From the NCBI RefSeq assembly GCF_019104725.1, contig NZ_JAHRXF010000015.1:1-64000 (forward strand): a stretch of DNA of 64,000 nt, written 5' to 3'. Positions 27,147 through 36,935 of the stretch are shown here, in pieces. The translations under genes and the position numbers were made by a program. Each line of letters starts with the position of its first letter. The first letter of the stretch is position 1. The notes below the pieces were generated by a model. It was not told the origin of the DNA, did not search any database, and saw only the letters and a list, made by a program, of their open reading frames with translations. Source of the stretch: Streptomyces corallincola (GTDB lineage: Bacteria; Actinomycetota; Actinomycetes; Streptomycetales; Streptomycetaceae).

Positions 27147-28751
27147 TCAGGCAATGCCCGCCTTCACGGAGTTGGGAGCGGCCAGCCGCTCCCGTACCGC
27201 GCGCCGGAGGATCTTGCCGGAGGGGTTGCGGGGCAGCGCCTCGACCACGTGGTAGGCGCCGGGGATCTTGTAGTCCGCGATCCGGCCGCGCAGGGAGAGC
27301 AGGAGTTCGCGCGGGGTGGCGGAGGTGCCGGGCCGCAGGACGACGGCGGCGTGGACGCTCTCGCCCCAGCGGTCGTCCGGGAGTCCGACGACGGCCACGT
27401 CGGCGACGGCGGGGTGCGCGGCGAGCGCCTTCTCCACCTCGGCCGGGTAGATGTTCTGCCCGGCGACGATGATGGTGTCGTTTATCCGGTCGCACAGGTG
27501 CAGATAGCCGTCCTCGTCGAGGTAACCGGCGTCGCCCATGTGCAGCCACTCCCCCACCAGGGTGCGGGCGGTGGCGTCGGGCAGGTTCCAGTAGCCGAGC
27601 ATCCGGGCCGGGGTGCGTACGCAGATCTGGCCGATGGCGCCGGACGGCAGGGTCGCGCCGTCCGGGCCGACCACCTTGACCTCGTTTCCGGGGCAGGGCA
27701 GACCGACCGAGGTGAGCCGGGTGGAGCCGGTGTGGTGCGCCTCGGGCGGCAGGCAGACGGCGACGCTGCCGGTCTCGGTGCTGGCGTAGATCTGCGCGAA
27801 CGCGCAGCGGAAGGTCTCCAGGCACTGCTTGAGCAGCGTCTCGGACATGGGCGCCGCGCCGTAGGCGATCTTGCGCAGGGAGGCGAACGCCTCGGGGGTG
27901 GCGCCGCGTTCGGCGGCCATCGCCTGGAGCATCGCGGGGGCGGCGAAGGTGGTGGTGACCCGGTGTTCGCGGATCAGCCGGACCGCCTCCTGGGGGTCGA
28001 ACTGCGGCATGACCACGTTGGTTCCGCCCGCGTTGAACGTGTGCAGGAACCAGCCGATGCCCGCCACCCCGAACCCCGGCAGGGAGATCAGGCCCACGTC
28101 CTCGGGCAGCCAGTCGATCCACTCCACGCCCCGCTCCCGCCCGGCGTGCGGCAGCGTGAAGAAGCTGCGGTGGGCGAGGACGGCGCCCTTGGGCAGCCCC
28201 GTCGTACCGCTGGTGTAGATCTGGATCACCGCGTCGTCGGGGCCGGTGCCGGGGGTGAGGTCGGTCTCCGGCTGGTCGGCGGCCCAGGCGGGCAGTCCGG
28301 CACCGCGCTGCGGTTCGCCGTCGGCGTCGGTGCCGTCCACCCTGATCACCCGCCGTAGACCGCGCAGTTGGTGCCGTACGGTGGCGACGGTGTCCCAGAA
28401 CTCGTCGTCCACGAAGATCAGCGCGGCGCCGGAGTCGCGCAGGATGTGGTCCACCTCGCCCGGTGTGAGCCGCCAGTTGACCGGCACCAGCACCGCGCCC
28501 GCCTTGGCGCAGGCGATCATCACGAGGTAGTAGTTCGCGGACTCCCGGCCCAGGTAGGCGACCCGGTCGCCGCGCCCGACCCCGGTGGCGCGCAGGGCGT
28601 GCGCGGCGCGGTTGCTGTCCCGGTGCAGTTTGTCGTACGTGGTGACGCGGCCCTCGCAGACGATCGCGGGGTGGTCGGGGCGGGCGCCCGCGTGGGCGCG
28701 GGCGGAGTGGTGGAGCGTCCAGCGCTCCCGGCGGGTTGCGGTGTCGGTCAT
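27147..28751 (-). CDS. Acyl-CoA/acyl-ACP ligase (ANL superfamily)
   Basis: This 534-residue adenylating enzyme has the AMP-binding motif YTSGTTGLPKG near residue 178, YASTETGS near 320, the hinge GDAGYLDEDGYLHLCDR in outline near 418, and the catalytic Lys in NPSGKILRR near 510. It activates a carboxylic acid to acyl-AMP and loads CoA or an ACP. In this cluster it may activate a fatty acid starter, or the carboxyl of the serine-derived unit. ATG 28751 has GGAGGA upstream. It follows the PKS gene with a 90-bp gap, probably on the same transcript. Confidence 0.85.
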   Translation of the reverse strand: MTDTATRRERWTLHHSARAHAGARPDHPAIVCEGRVTTYDKLHRDSNRAAHALRATGVGRGDRVAYLGRESANYYLVMIACAKAGAVLVPVNWRLTPGEVDHILRDSGAALIFVDDEFWDTVATVRHQLRGLRRVIRVDGTDADGEPQRGAGLPAWAADQPETDLTPGTGPDDAVIQIYTSGTTGLPKGAVLAHRSFFTLPHAGRERGVEWIDWLPEDVGLISLPGFGVAGIGWFLHTFNAGGTNVVMPQFDPQEAVRLIREHRVTTTFAAPAMLQAMAAERGATPEAFASLRKIAYGAAPMSETLLKQCLETFRCAFAQIYASTETGSVAVCLPPEAHHTGSTRLTSVGLPCPGNEVKVVGPDGATLPSGAIGQICVRTPARMLGYWNLPDATARTLVGEWLHMGDAGYLDEDGYLHLCDRINDTIIVAGQNIYPAEVEKALAAHPAVADVAVVGLPDDRWGESVHAAVVLRPGTSATPRELLLSLRGRIADYKIPGAYHVVEALPRNPSGKILRRAVRERLAAPNSVKAGIA

Positions 28752-28841
28752 GAGGAGTGTCCTCCGGTCCATCGGGCGGGCGGTCACGGCGGGGTGCACG
28801 GCAGGGGTCACGGCGGGGGTGTCCTCGCCCCCGGCGATCCG

Positions 28842-31800
28842 TCAGCAGGGGCCCAGCCGTTCGCCGAGGAAACCGGCGAGCCGTCGTACCGTCGGGTGGT
28901 CGTGGGTGAGCGAGGCCGGGAGGGGCAGCCGGAACGCCTGCTCCAGACCGGACTTGACCTGCTGGGCCATGAGCGAGTCCAGGCCCAGCGACACGAACTC
29001 GGTATGCGGGTCGAGTTCGTCGCCCTCCTCCAGGTGGAGCACGGCGGCGACCCGGTCACGGACCACGGCGGTGACGGCGGCGGCCCGTTCCGCGGGCGGC
29101 AGCGCGGTGAGCGCGGCGAGGTCGAGCCCGCCGTCGTCCTCGGGTGCCTGCCGGGCGAGTCGGTCGAGGAAGAGGTCCCCGGTGACCCGTCCGGCCATGT
29201 AGCGGTCCCAGTCGAAGTCACCGACGACGCGCTGCCCGCCGGACCGGTCCCAGAGGGCGGCCAGGGTGTTCAGCGCGCGGGTGGGCGAGAACAGGTGGAC
29301 GCCGCCGCGTTCCAGTTCCCCGATCAGTACGTCGTCCATCCGGGCGGACATGCCGACCCGCGACCAGGAGCTCCAGTTCAGGGCGAGTCCGGGCAGACCC
29401 CGGCGGGCCCGCCAGTCGGCGAGGCCGTCGAGCGCGGCGTTGCCCGCCGCGTAGTGCCCCTGGGCGACGAAGCCGCCGAGCACCGAGGAGACGGAGGAGT
29501 AGACGACGAAGAACTCCAGGTCGGGGAAGGCGTGTTCGGTGGCCTCGTGGAGCAGCCAGCCGCCGTACGCCTTGGCCGCGAGCTGGCCCTCGATGTCCTC
29601 CCAGGTCAGCTCGGAGATCAGCCGGTCCTCGTACGAGCCGCCCGCCGCGTGCACGATGCCGCCGAGCGGACGCGGGCCGTCCTGGAGGTGCCGGACGAGC
29701 CGGGCCACGTCCTCGGGGCTGCCGAGGTCGGCGCGGACGATGTCGGTCTCCGTGGTGGTGGAGAGTTCCGTGAGCAGGTCGGCGGCCTCGGGTGCGGGCC
29801 TGCCGCTCCGGCTGACCAGGGTGAGGTGGCGGGCGCCGAGCCCGGCCAGCTTGCGGGCGGTGGCCAGGCCGAGACCGCCGAGACCGCCGGTGACGAGGTA
29901 GGTGCGGTCGGGGCGGAGCCGGTCCGGGGTCCGGTCGGCCGGGGCCGGGCGGGCGGCGGCGGGGTCGTCGGGCAGTGCCACCCAGGCGGGTACGGCGGGC
30001 CCGGTCAGTGTGGTGCGCAGCGCCTCGCCGGTCTCGTCCAGCGCGAAGTGCCGTGCGCCGTCGCCCGGTTCGGGCAGCGGAGCGTGCACTACGGAGGCGG
30101 CCGGGACGGTGAGTGTGGAGCGGAACGTGCCGTCGTGCCGGACCAGGACCTCGTCGCCGGGGGCGAACCCGGTGCCGGGGGCGGCGGTGAGGACCGTGCC
30201 GTGGGCGCTGCGGCCGAGGAGGGGCGGGAGTTCGTCGTCGGCGGACCCGCGGGGGGCGGTGCCGTCGGGGGCGTACGGCTCCCGTTCGGGGGCGCCGGAG
30301 GCGGCGGGCCGCCCCGGCGATCCAACCCCTGCCGATGCCGGTGCCGCCGAGTCCGCCCCGGCCGACTCCGCGGACTCCGCCCGCTCCGACTCCGCCCGCT
30401 CGGCGCGTGAGGTGTCCAGTGCCTCCCGCGCGTCCTCGGCGGTGAGTCCGACGAGCCGGACCCGGACCCGGACCTCGCCGGTACCGGGGGCGTGGGTCTC
30501 GGCGGGGGCGAGGGCCAGGTCGGACAGGTCGCCGGACTCGGCGGCGCGCAGCTCGAACTCGCCGGTCCAGGGCAGCGGTTCGTCCCCGGCGAGCAGTCGT
30601 CGCACATAGCGGCGGCCGGGCCGGTGGGCGATCTGGAACTCCCCGGCCGGTGCGGTGCGCCACTCGTCGGGCAGCGGGGTCAGCTCGCTGCCCGGCGCGA
30701 GGTCGAGCAGCGTGGCCCGGATCTGCGGGTACTCGGTGAGCAGCACCCGGCCGAAGCCCCACAGGGTGGCGGCGGCGAGATGCCCGCCGTCGCCCGCCGG
30801 GTCGCCGGGCAGCGCCTGCGCGCCCTGGGTGACCAGCCACAGCCGGGGCGGCACGGACAGCCCGGCGGCGTCCAACGCGCCGACCACGGCAAGGATTTCG
30901 CGGTAGTTCTGCTCGCACTCGGCACGCAGCCGGTCCACGGACATGGGGTCGGTGCCGGTCCGCCAGATCCGGCACACATCGGTGACGGTCGGGTCGGCCA
31001 GGGCGTCCTTCAGTCCGGCGGGGTCGGCGAGCCAGGTGACCTTCAGGCCCGGCTCGCCCGCGAGTGCGGCGGCGCGGGCCGGGGTGCGGTCCAGCAGGAC
31101 GACGTGCCGGGCCGGGCCGGGGTTCCCGGTGGCGGGCAGGGCGCGGCGGACCCACTCGGGCCGGTGCAGGAAGCGGCGGCGCCCGGTGCGGTTGTCGGGG
31201 CGGGTCAGGCGCACCCCGAGGAGTTCGGCGACCGGGTCGCCGTTCTCCAGCAGCAGCACGTCCGCGAGGCGCCGGTCCTGTTCCTCGCGCACCCGGGCGA
31301 GGACGCGCAGCCGCTCGCCGCGCGGCTTGCGGAAGTGCCGTACGGACGCGACGGCGCGGGGGACGAACACCGGGCCCTCGGGGTCGAGGACGACCAGGGC
31401 CTGGGCGGCGGCCTCCAGCAGGTCGGCGGGCACGTGCTCGACGGCGGAGGCGTCCCGGCCGGTCAGCTCGCCGGTGACGAGGCCGCCGTCGTGCCGGGCG
31501 ACGCCGCGCAGCAGCCGCATCCGGTCGCCCTGCGGGCGGCCCACGGAGGCGAGGTCGGTGTAGATGTCCCGGTCGTCGATGTGCTGCTCGCCGGACGGGA
31601 GTTGGGCATCCAGTTCGAGCAACTCCGGTGCGGGTACCGCCGGTTCACCGTCGGAGGCGACGCGGGCGGTGGCGTGGATGTTCTCCTCGCCGCCGACGAC
31701 CGTGAACACCTGGACCTCGGCGCCGCCGTCGGGACGGGGACGCCAGCGGCTGGTCAGCACGGTCACCGTCTCGGGGGCAAGCTCCAGCGGGGCGTGCAGC

Positions 31801-34715
31801 TCCAGGTCCCGTACGGCGGAACGGGTGTGGCCGCGCACCGCGTCCTGGAGGGCGAACAGCAGGTCCACGAAGGCACCGGCGGGCAGGACGGTACGGCCGC
31901 CCTCGGTGAGGTCGGCGAGCGCGCCCAGTTCCTCGGGGGTGAACTCCGCGGTGAACTCCCTTACCCCGCTGGCAAATCGCTCCTCGGCGCCGAGCAGCGG
32001 GTGGCGGGCGGCGCCGTTCGCGGCGGTGCGGCGCGGGGTGGCGGTGGGCAGCCAGTACCGCTTGCGCTGGAAGGCGTAGGTGGGCAGGTCCACGCGGGCG
32101 GGGACGGGGCGGCCGGCGTGGTAGCCGGTCCAGGAGACGGGGAGCCCGGCGGCGTAGTAGTCCGCGAGGGCGGTGAGGGTGGTGGCCGTGGTGGTGTCGC
32201 GGCGGCGCAGGCTGGCCAGCCACAGGTGGTCCTCGACGGTGACGCCGCGCCGGGCGAGCGCGGTGAGTCCGGCCTGCGGGCCGATCTCGATCAGCGCGTG
32301 ACGGCCGCGCCGGGCGACGGCGCGGATGCCGTCGAGGAAGCGGACGGGCTCCCCGATGTGCCGCACCCAGTAGTCGGGGGTGCCGATCTCCCGGAAGCGG
32401 GCGAGGCGACCGGTGACGTTGGAGACCAGGCCGATCGTCGGCTCGCGGAAGGTGATGCCGTCGAGGGCGGCCCGGAACGCGTCGTACACCTCGGCCATCA
32501 GCGGGGAGTGGAAGGCGTGCGAGACCGTGAGCCGGTCCACCCGCACCCCGCGTTCGGTGAGGATGCCCACGACCTCGTCCAGGGCGGCGGTGGCGCCGGA
32601 CACCACGGTCTGGTCGGGGGCGTTGATCCCGGCGACGGCGAGGTCGGCGCGGCCCTCCAGCAGCGGGGCGACCTCCTCGACGGGCGCGGCGACGGCGGCC
32701 ATGCCGCCCTCGGCGCGGACCGCCTGCATCAGCCGGGCGCGGGCGGCGACCAGGGTGACGGCGTCGGGGAGGTCGAACAGGCCCGCGACGGCGGCGGCGA
32801 CGACCTCGCCGATGCTGTGCCCGATGAGCACGTTGGGGCGTACGCCCCAGGCCAGCCACTGCTGGGCGAGCGCGTACTCCAGGGTGAACAGGGCGGGCTG
32901 GGTGAACTCGGTGCGGTCGATGGCTCCGGGGTCGTCGGCGGTGCCGAGCAGCAGCTCGCGCACCGAGCGGCCCAGGTGCGGGGCGAACAGTTCGTCGCAG
33001 GCGTCCACCCGGTCCCGGAACACGGGGAGTTCGGCGTAGAGCGCGGCGCCCATTCCGGCGTACTGGGAGCCCTGGCCGGTGAACATGAACGCGGTCTTGC
33101 GGATACCGGACGGGCCCTCGTGCTCGGCGCCCGCGGCCCGGTCGAGCAGCCGGGCGAGCGCGGCCCGGTCCGCGACCGGGGCGGCGACGCGGTACGGGTG
33201 GTGGGTGCGGGTGGTGTTGGCGCTGTGGGCGACGGCCTCGACGGTCAGCTCGGGGTGCTCGTCGAGCAACGCCCGGTAGGAGGTGGCGAGTTCGGCGAGG
33301 GCTGCGGCGTTCTTCGCGGAGAGGGTGAACAGCGGGGCGGCGCCCTTCTCGGTGTGCGCGCCGATGCCGGTGTCCGCGGCGTCGTCGGTGGGCGCCGCCG
33401 GGGTCCGGGGTGCCTGTTCGAGGACGACCGCGCCGATGGTCCCGGCGAAGCCGAAGCTGTTGACGACCGCGCGCCGCACCTCCGCCTTCCACGGCTCGGG
33501 CTCGGTCGGCACCCGCAGCGGGTAGAGGTCCCAGGGGATGCGCCCGGAGGGGTTCTTCAGGCCGACGTGCGGATAGACGGTCTCCGCGCGGAGCTGGAGC
33601 ACGGTCTTGATGACGCCGACGATGCCGGAGGCGGGCTCCATGTGCCCGAGGTTGGTCTTGACCGAGCCCACGAGCACCGGGTCGTCCTTGGTGCGGGTGT
33701 CCACGAACACGTCCCCGATGGCGCCGAACTCGATGGGGTCGCCCAGCGGGGTGCCGGTGCCGTGCGCCTCGACGTAGCTGATGTCCTCGGGGCCGAGGTG
33801 CGCGGCGGCCAGGGCGCTGCGGATGACCTTCTCCTGCGCGGGCCCGTTGGGCACGGTGAGTCCGGCGCTGTCGCCGTCCTGGCCGACGGCGGTGCCGCGC
33901 ACCAGGGCGAGGACGCGGTCGCCGTCGCGTTCGGCGTCGGAGAGCCGTTTGAGGACGACGACGCCGCAGCCCTCGGCGCGCGCGTAGCCGTCGGCGGCCT
34001 CGTCGAAGGTCTTGCAGTGGCCGTCCGGGGCGAGCATCTGGGCGTTGGAGAACATGACCGGGATGCGCGGGTGGTGCAGGGCGTTGACGCCGCCGCACAG
34101 CGCGAGGTCGGTCTCGCCGCCGCGCAGCGCCTGCACGGCGAGGTGCAGCGCAACCAGGGACGACGAGCAGGCGGTGTCCACGCTCATGCTCGGGCCGCGC
34201 CAGCCGAGGAAGTACGACAGCCGCCCGGAGAGCGGGAACATGGTGATGCCGGAGGCCAGATGGCCGTCCAGCTCCTCGTAGGGCAGCGCGTCCAGCTCCA
34301 GGGCGTAGTCGATGGAGCTGGCGCCGATGTAGACGCCGCCGTTGCCGCGCCGCAGCGGGGCCGGGTCGATACCGGCGTGCTCCAGGGCCTGCCAGGCGGT
34401 CTCCAGCAGCAGCCGCTGCTGGGGGTCCATGTAACGGGCTTCCTTGGGCGAGATGTTGAAGAATCCGGCGTCGAACAGGTCGATGCGGTCGAGGAACCCG
34501 CCACCCGAGGCGATGATCTTGCCCTTGTCGTCGGGGCCTTCGGGGGTGAAGGCGTCCACGTCCCAGCGGTCGCGCGGGATGGGTCCGATCCCGCTGCGTC
34601 CCTCCGCGAGGAAGGCGTCGAACTCGTCGGGCGAGCCGCTTCCGCCGGGGAACCGCAGTCCGATTCCGACGATGGCGACCGGCTCGGGGGGCTGTTCCGA
34701 GTGGGAGAGCGGCAT
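28842..34715 (-). CDS. Type I polyketide synthase, KS-AT-(DH)-KR-ACP
   Basis: This 1957-residue single-module PKS starts at ATG 34715 (GAGGAG upstream). KS: Cys183 in DTACSSS, with EAHGTGTP and GHMEPASG. AT: Ser near 634 in GHSIGE and HAFH near 733, the malonyl-specific signature. Residues about 905-1180 are DH-like, but the motif expected as HxxxGxxxxP reads DLTEGGRTVLP, lacking the His, and the second-half Asp is Glu in DLLEAAAQ. KR is intact: TGGLGGLG near 1605, YSSVSS near 1739, and GHYAAGN with Tyr near 1754. ACP: Ser1914 in GLDSL. No ER or TE is present. It probably acts once or iteratively with the discrete FabI-like and ACP partners. Confidence 0.9.
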   Translation of the reverse strand: MPLSHSEQPPEPVAIVGIGLRFPGGSGSPDEFDAFLAEGRSGIGPIPRDRWDVDAFTPEGPDDKGKIIASGGGFLDRIDLFDAGFFNISPKEARYMDPQQRLLLETAWQALEHAGIDPAPLRRGNGGVYIGASSIDYALELDALPYEELDGHLASGITMFPLSGRLSYFLGWRGPSMSVDTACSSSLVALHLAVQALRGGETDLALCGGVNALHHPRIPVMFSNAQMLAPDGHCKTFDEAADGYARAEGCGVVVLKRLSDAERDGDRVLALVRGTAVGQDGDSAGLTVPNGPAQEKVIRSALAAAHLGPEDISYVEAHGTGTPLGDPIEFGAIGDVFVDTRTKDDPVLVGSVKTNLGHMEPASGIVGVIKTVLQLRAETVYPHVGLKNPSGRIPWDLYPLRVPTEPEPWKAEVRRAVVNSFGFAGTIGAVVLEQAPRTPAAPTDDAADTGIGAHTEKGAAPLFTLSAKNAAALAELATSYRALLDEHPELTVEAVAHSANTTRTHHPYRVAAPVADRAALARLLDRAAGAEHEGPSGIRKTAFMFTGQGSQYAGMGAALYAELPVFRDRVDACDELFAPHLGRSVRELLLGTADDPGAIDRTEFTQPALFTLEYALAQQWLAWGVRPNVLIGHSIGEVVAAAVAGLFDLPDAVTLVAARARLMQAVRAEGGMAAVAAPVEEVAPLLEGRADLAVAGINAPDQTVVSGATAALDEVVGILTERGVRVDRLTVSHAFHSPLMAEVYDAFRAALDGITFREPTIGLVSNVTGRLARFREIGTPDYWVRHIGEPVRFLDGIRAVARRGRHALIEIGPQAGLTALARRGVTVEDHLWLASLRRRDTTTATTLTALADYYAAGLPVSWTGYHAGRPVPARVDLPTYAFQRKRYWLPTATPRRTAANGAARHPLLGAEERFASGVREFTAEFTPEELGALADLTEGGRTVLPAGAFVDLLFALQDAVRGHTRSAVRDLELHAPLELAPETVTVLTSRWRPRPDGGAEVQVFTVVGGEENIHATARVASDGEPAVPAPELLELDAQLPSGEQHIDDRDIYTDLASVGRPQGDRMRLLRGVARHDGGLVTGELTGRDASAVEHVPADLLEAAAQALVVLDPEGPVFVPRAVASVRHFRKPRGERLRVLARVREEQDRRLADVLLLENGDPVAELLGVRLTRPDNRTGRRRFLHRPEWVRRALPATGNPGPARHVVLLDRTPARAAALAGEPGLKVTWLADPAGLKDALADPTVTDVCRIWRTGTDPMSVDRLRAECEQNYREILAVVGALDAAGLSVPPRLWLVTQGAQALPGDPAGDGGHLAAATLWGFGRVLLTEYPQIRATLLDLAPGSELTPLPDEWRTAPAGEFQIAHRPGRRYVRRLLAGDEPLPWTGEFELRAAESGDLSDLALAPAETHAPGTGEVRVRVRLVGLTAEDAREALDTSRAERAESERAESAESAGADSAAPASAGVGSPGRPAASGAPEREPYAPDGTAPRGSADDELPPLLGRSAHGTVLTAAPGTGFAPGDEVLVRHDGTFRSTLTVPAASVVHAPLPEPGDGARHFALDETGEALRTTLTGPAVPAWVALPDDPAAARPAPADRTPDRLRPDRTYLVTGGLGGLGLATARKLAGLGARHLTLVSRSGRPAPEAADLLTELSTTTETDIVRADLGSPEDVARLVRHLQDGPRPLGGIVHAAGGSYEDRLISELTWEDIEGQLAAKAYGGWLLHEATEHAFPDLEFFVVYSSVSSVLGGFVAQGHYAAGNAALDGLADWRARRGLPGLALNWSSWSRVGMSARMDDVLIGELERGGVHLFSPTRALNTLAALWDRSGGQRVVGDFDWDRYMAGRVTGDLFLDRLARQAPEDDGGLDLAALTALPPAERAAAVTAVVRDRVAAVLHLEEGDELDPHTEFVSLGLDSLMAQQVKSGLEQAFRLPLPASLTHDHPTVRRLAGFLGERLGPC

Positions 34716-34726
34716 GGCGGGGCTCC

Positions 34727-35026
34727 TCAAGCTTCCTGGACGGCCTGGGTCAAGTGGTCCACGAGGTGCGCGATCGTCGGCTCGTTGAAGAGGACGTTCA
34801 CGTTGATCGACAGGTCCAGGAGCTGTTCCAGGCCCTGCCGTATCTCGGTCAGCCGCAGCGAGGTGAGGCCGAGGTCGAAGTAGCTGACGTCGAGCGGGAT
34901 GTCGTCGGCGTCGTCGATGAGCAGGACGGTCTGGAAGCGGGCCAGGACGAGGGCCTCGATCTCCTCGGCGCGTTCGCCGCGCGGCAGCTCGCGCAGCCGT
35001 TTCAGGGTGCTGTCCACAGGTGGCAT
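34727..35026 (-). CDS. Discrete acyl carrier protein
   Basis: This 99-residue carrier protein has the phosphopantetheine site in DLGLTSLRLTEI. The N-terminal 25 residues are basic and longer than usual. It is the first gene of the PKS transcript (11 bp before the PKS start region). No ribosome binding site precedes ATG 35026. The predicted -10 (35038-35033) would put the transcription start at or next to the A of this ATG, so the mRNA may be leaderless. Confidence 0.8.
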   Translation of the reverse strand: MPPVDSTLKRLRELPRGERAEEIEALVLARFQTVLLIDDADDIPLDVSYFDLGLTSLRLTEIRQGLEQLLDLSINVNVLFNEPTIAHLVDHLTQAVQEA

Positions 35027-35032
35027 GCGGTC

Positions 35033-35064
35033 ATGCAAGCAGCGCCGGCTGACGCACCGCTGAC
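35033..35064 (-). promoter_or_regulatory. SARP-type promoter of the ACP-PKS transcript
   Basis: Minus strand: GTCAG (35064-35060), 6 bp, GTCAG (35053-35049), 10 bp, TTGCAT (35038-35033). The upstream third repeat is weak (TGGAA). It is divergent to the aldehyde dehydrogenase promoter 93 bp away, so one activator could control both halves of the cluster. Confidence 0.7.
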
Positions 35065-35156
35065 GGCCGGTTCCATGCGGCCGACGGCCGGAAACCGGCG
35101 GCCCGGCAGGGGTGGTACCGGGGGTGGGGCGGGTGTGGTGCGGGGTGCCGGACGCG

Positions 35157-35199
35157 GTCAGTCGGGTGTCAGCGCCGGGTCAGATTCCGCTGCCACGCT
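35157..35199 (+). promoter_or_regulatory. SARP-type promoter of the aldehyde dehydrogenase operon
   Basis: GTCAG occurs at 35157, 35168 and 35179, exactly 11 bp apart, followed after 10 bp by CACGCT (35194-35199). Counting the repeat as a heptamer leaves 8 bp to the -10, the spacing known for SARP activators. It should drive the 12-gene plus-strand operon to 47397. Confidence 0.8.
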
Positions 35200-35244
35200 C
35201 CAACTGCTTCAAGAAATCCACACGCCACACCCGAAAGGCTGACG

Positions 35245-36876
35245 ATGCTTCTCGAAGCCGCGCAGGAGGACGGTGCCGAGGCACCTTCCGCATTCAAGAG
35301 CTACGACCTCTACATCGCGGGCAAGGACGTCGCAGGTGACGGGTGGGTCTACACCGTCAGCGGGCGGTCCCTGCTGGAAGACGTGTTCACCAGTGTGAGC
35401 CTGAAGCGCTCGCTGGAGCAGGACCCGGAGTCGGAGGCGGCCAAGCACCCCTACGTGGTGGGGCGTTGCGCCATCGCGGACGACTCCGCCATCGACCTGG
35501 CCTCGCAGGCCGCCGCCGCCGCGGCCCCCGACTGGGCGGCCGTGCCGCTGGAGCGGCGGATGGAACTGGGCACCCGGTTCCGCGAGGAACTGATCAAGCA
35601 CCAGGACGAGTTCCTCCGCATGCTGGTAGCGGAGTCCCACCCGGTGAAGCTGGCCCGCTGGGAGCTGAGCTGCCTGCTGCAGATCTACTCCCCCGGCTCC
35701 CTCCGCTGGTACGCGAAGCAGATGCGGGTGGAGAAGGAGTACAACGGCCGCAAGCTGATCCTGCACCGCCAGCCGGACGGGGTGGTGGCCTTCAACCCGC
35801 CGCAGAACGCGCCCCTGCCGTCGGCGGCGCTGTCCGTGCTGGCGCTGATGGCGGGCAACGCGGTGGTGGTGCGCGCCCCGCGCAGCATCGCGCTGTCCAC
35901 GATGTGGCTGCTGCGGGAGATCGTCGCCCCGCTGCTGGAGGAGATCGACGCACCCGCCGGGGTCCTCAACGCCGTGTGCTCCAACCCCAAGCAGACGATG
36001 GACCGCTGGATCGCGGACCCGCTGATCGACGACATCTTCTACATCGGCGGCAGCCAGGAGGGTCTGCGCTTCGAGCAGAGCTGCGTGGCGCACGGCAAGA
36101 AGCCGATCCTCGAACTCGCCGGGAACGACGGCATCGTGGTCTGGAAGGACGCCGACGTGACCTGGGCGGCCGAGGCGATCACCGAGGCGTTCTACGGCTC
36201 CGGCCAGATCTGCATGGTGCCCAACTACGTACTGGTGCACCCGGAGTTGGCGGACGCGCTGATCGCGGAGGTCAAGGAGCAGGTCAAGGGCATCCGGCCG
36301 GGCCTGCCCGAGGAGGAGGACGTGCTGCTGTCGCCGGTCCGGCGCAGTGAGCGCTTCTTCCGGCTGCTGCGGCAGGCGCTGGACAACGGCGCCGAGCTGG
36401 TCACCGGAGGCAACCGCATGGAGGTGGACGGCACGGTCTCCGAGACCGGGGTGTTCCTCCAGCCGACGGTGGTCCGGGTGGACGGCCTGGACCGGGCCCG
36501 TACCTACGACGTGGTCCGCGAGGAGACGTTCTTCCCGCTGGTGCCGATCGTGGTGCCCGAACGGGACAACGACGACGCCCTGCTCGAATCGTTCCTGCAG
36601 TTCGTGAACAGCAACGACTACGGGCTGCGCAACTCGCTGTGGTCGCGCTCGGACCACATCATCGAGACCTTCGTGCGCCGGGTCGTCAACGGCGGTCTGC
36701 TGAAGGTCAACGACTCCCACATCGGCTTCCTGCCGTATCTGCCGAGCCACGGCGGCACCGGCCGCACCGGCGGCGCGTTCGGCGAGGCCAACTACCCGAT
36801 GCTCAAGACCTCCCACGTGCAGGGGGTCAGCATCGCCCGCGACGTCAGCCCGTACGACGCGGTGTTCGGCGCCTGA
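35245..36876 (+). CDS. Aldehyde dehydrogenase-superfamily enzyme, likely acyl thioester reductase
   Basis: The 543-residue protein has the ALDH fold with general base Glu290 (ELAGND) and nucleophile Cys323 (GQICM). The standard ELGGKS reads ELAGND, and the N-terminal ~90 residues are not typical. Being the first gene before a class III aminotransferase, it most likely runs in reverse: reduction of an acyl-ACP or acyl-CoA to the aldehyde that is then aminated. This would replace the amino acid decarboxylase of valanimycin. ATG 35245 follows GAAAGG. Confidence 0.8.
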   Translation: MLLEAAQEDGAEAPSAFKSYDLYIAGKDVAGDGWVYTVSGRSLLEDVFTSVSLKRSLEQDPESEAAKHPYVVGRCAIADDSAIDLASQAAAAAAPDWAAVPLERRMELGTRFREELIKHQDEFLRMLVAESHPVKLARWELSCLLQIYSPGSLRWYAKQMRVEKEYNGRKLILHRQPDGVVAFNPPQNAPLPSAALSVLALMAGNAVVVRAPRSIALSTMWLLREIVAPLLEEIDAPAGVLNAVCSNPKQTMDRWIADPLIDDIFYIGGSQEGLRFEQSCVAHGKKPILELAGNDGIVVWKDADVTWAAEAITEAFYGSGQICMVPNYVLVHPELADALIAEVKEQVKGIRPGLPEEEDVLLSPVRRSERFFRLLRQALDNGAELVTGGNRMEVDGTVSETGVFLQPTVVRVDGLDRARTYDVVREETFFPLVPIVVPERDNDDALLESFLQFVNSNDYGLRNSLWSRSDHIIETFVRRVVNGGLLKVNDSHIGFLPYLPSHGGTGRTGGAFGEANYPMLKTSHVQGVSIARDVSPYDAVFGA

Positions 36877-36935
36877 CCGGTCCGGCGCCCGCACTCCCGG
36901 CCCGCCCGCCCCTCTCGAAGTCCCGGAGGTCTCCG

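Noticed and set aside
30492..34883. 1463-codon open frame antisense to the PKS gene
   Set aside because: It has no domain, no start context and mirrors the codon-position GC bias of the real PKS gene on the other strand.
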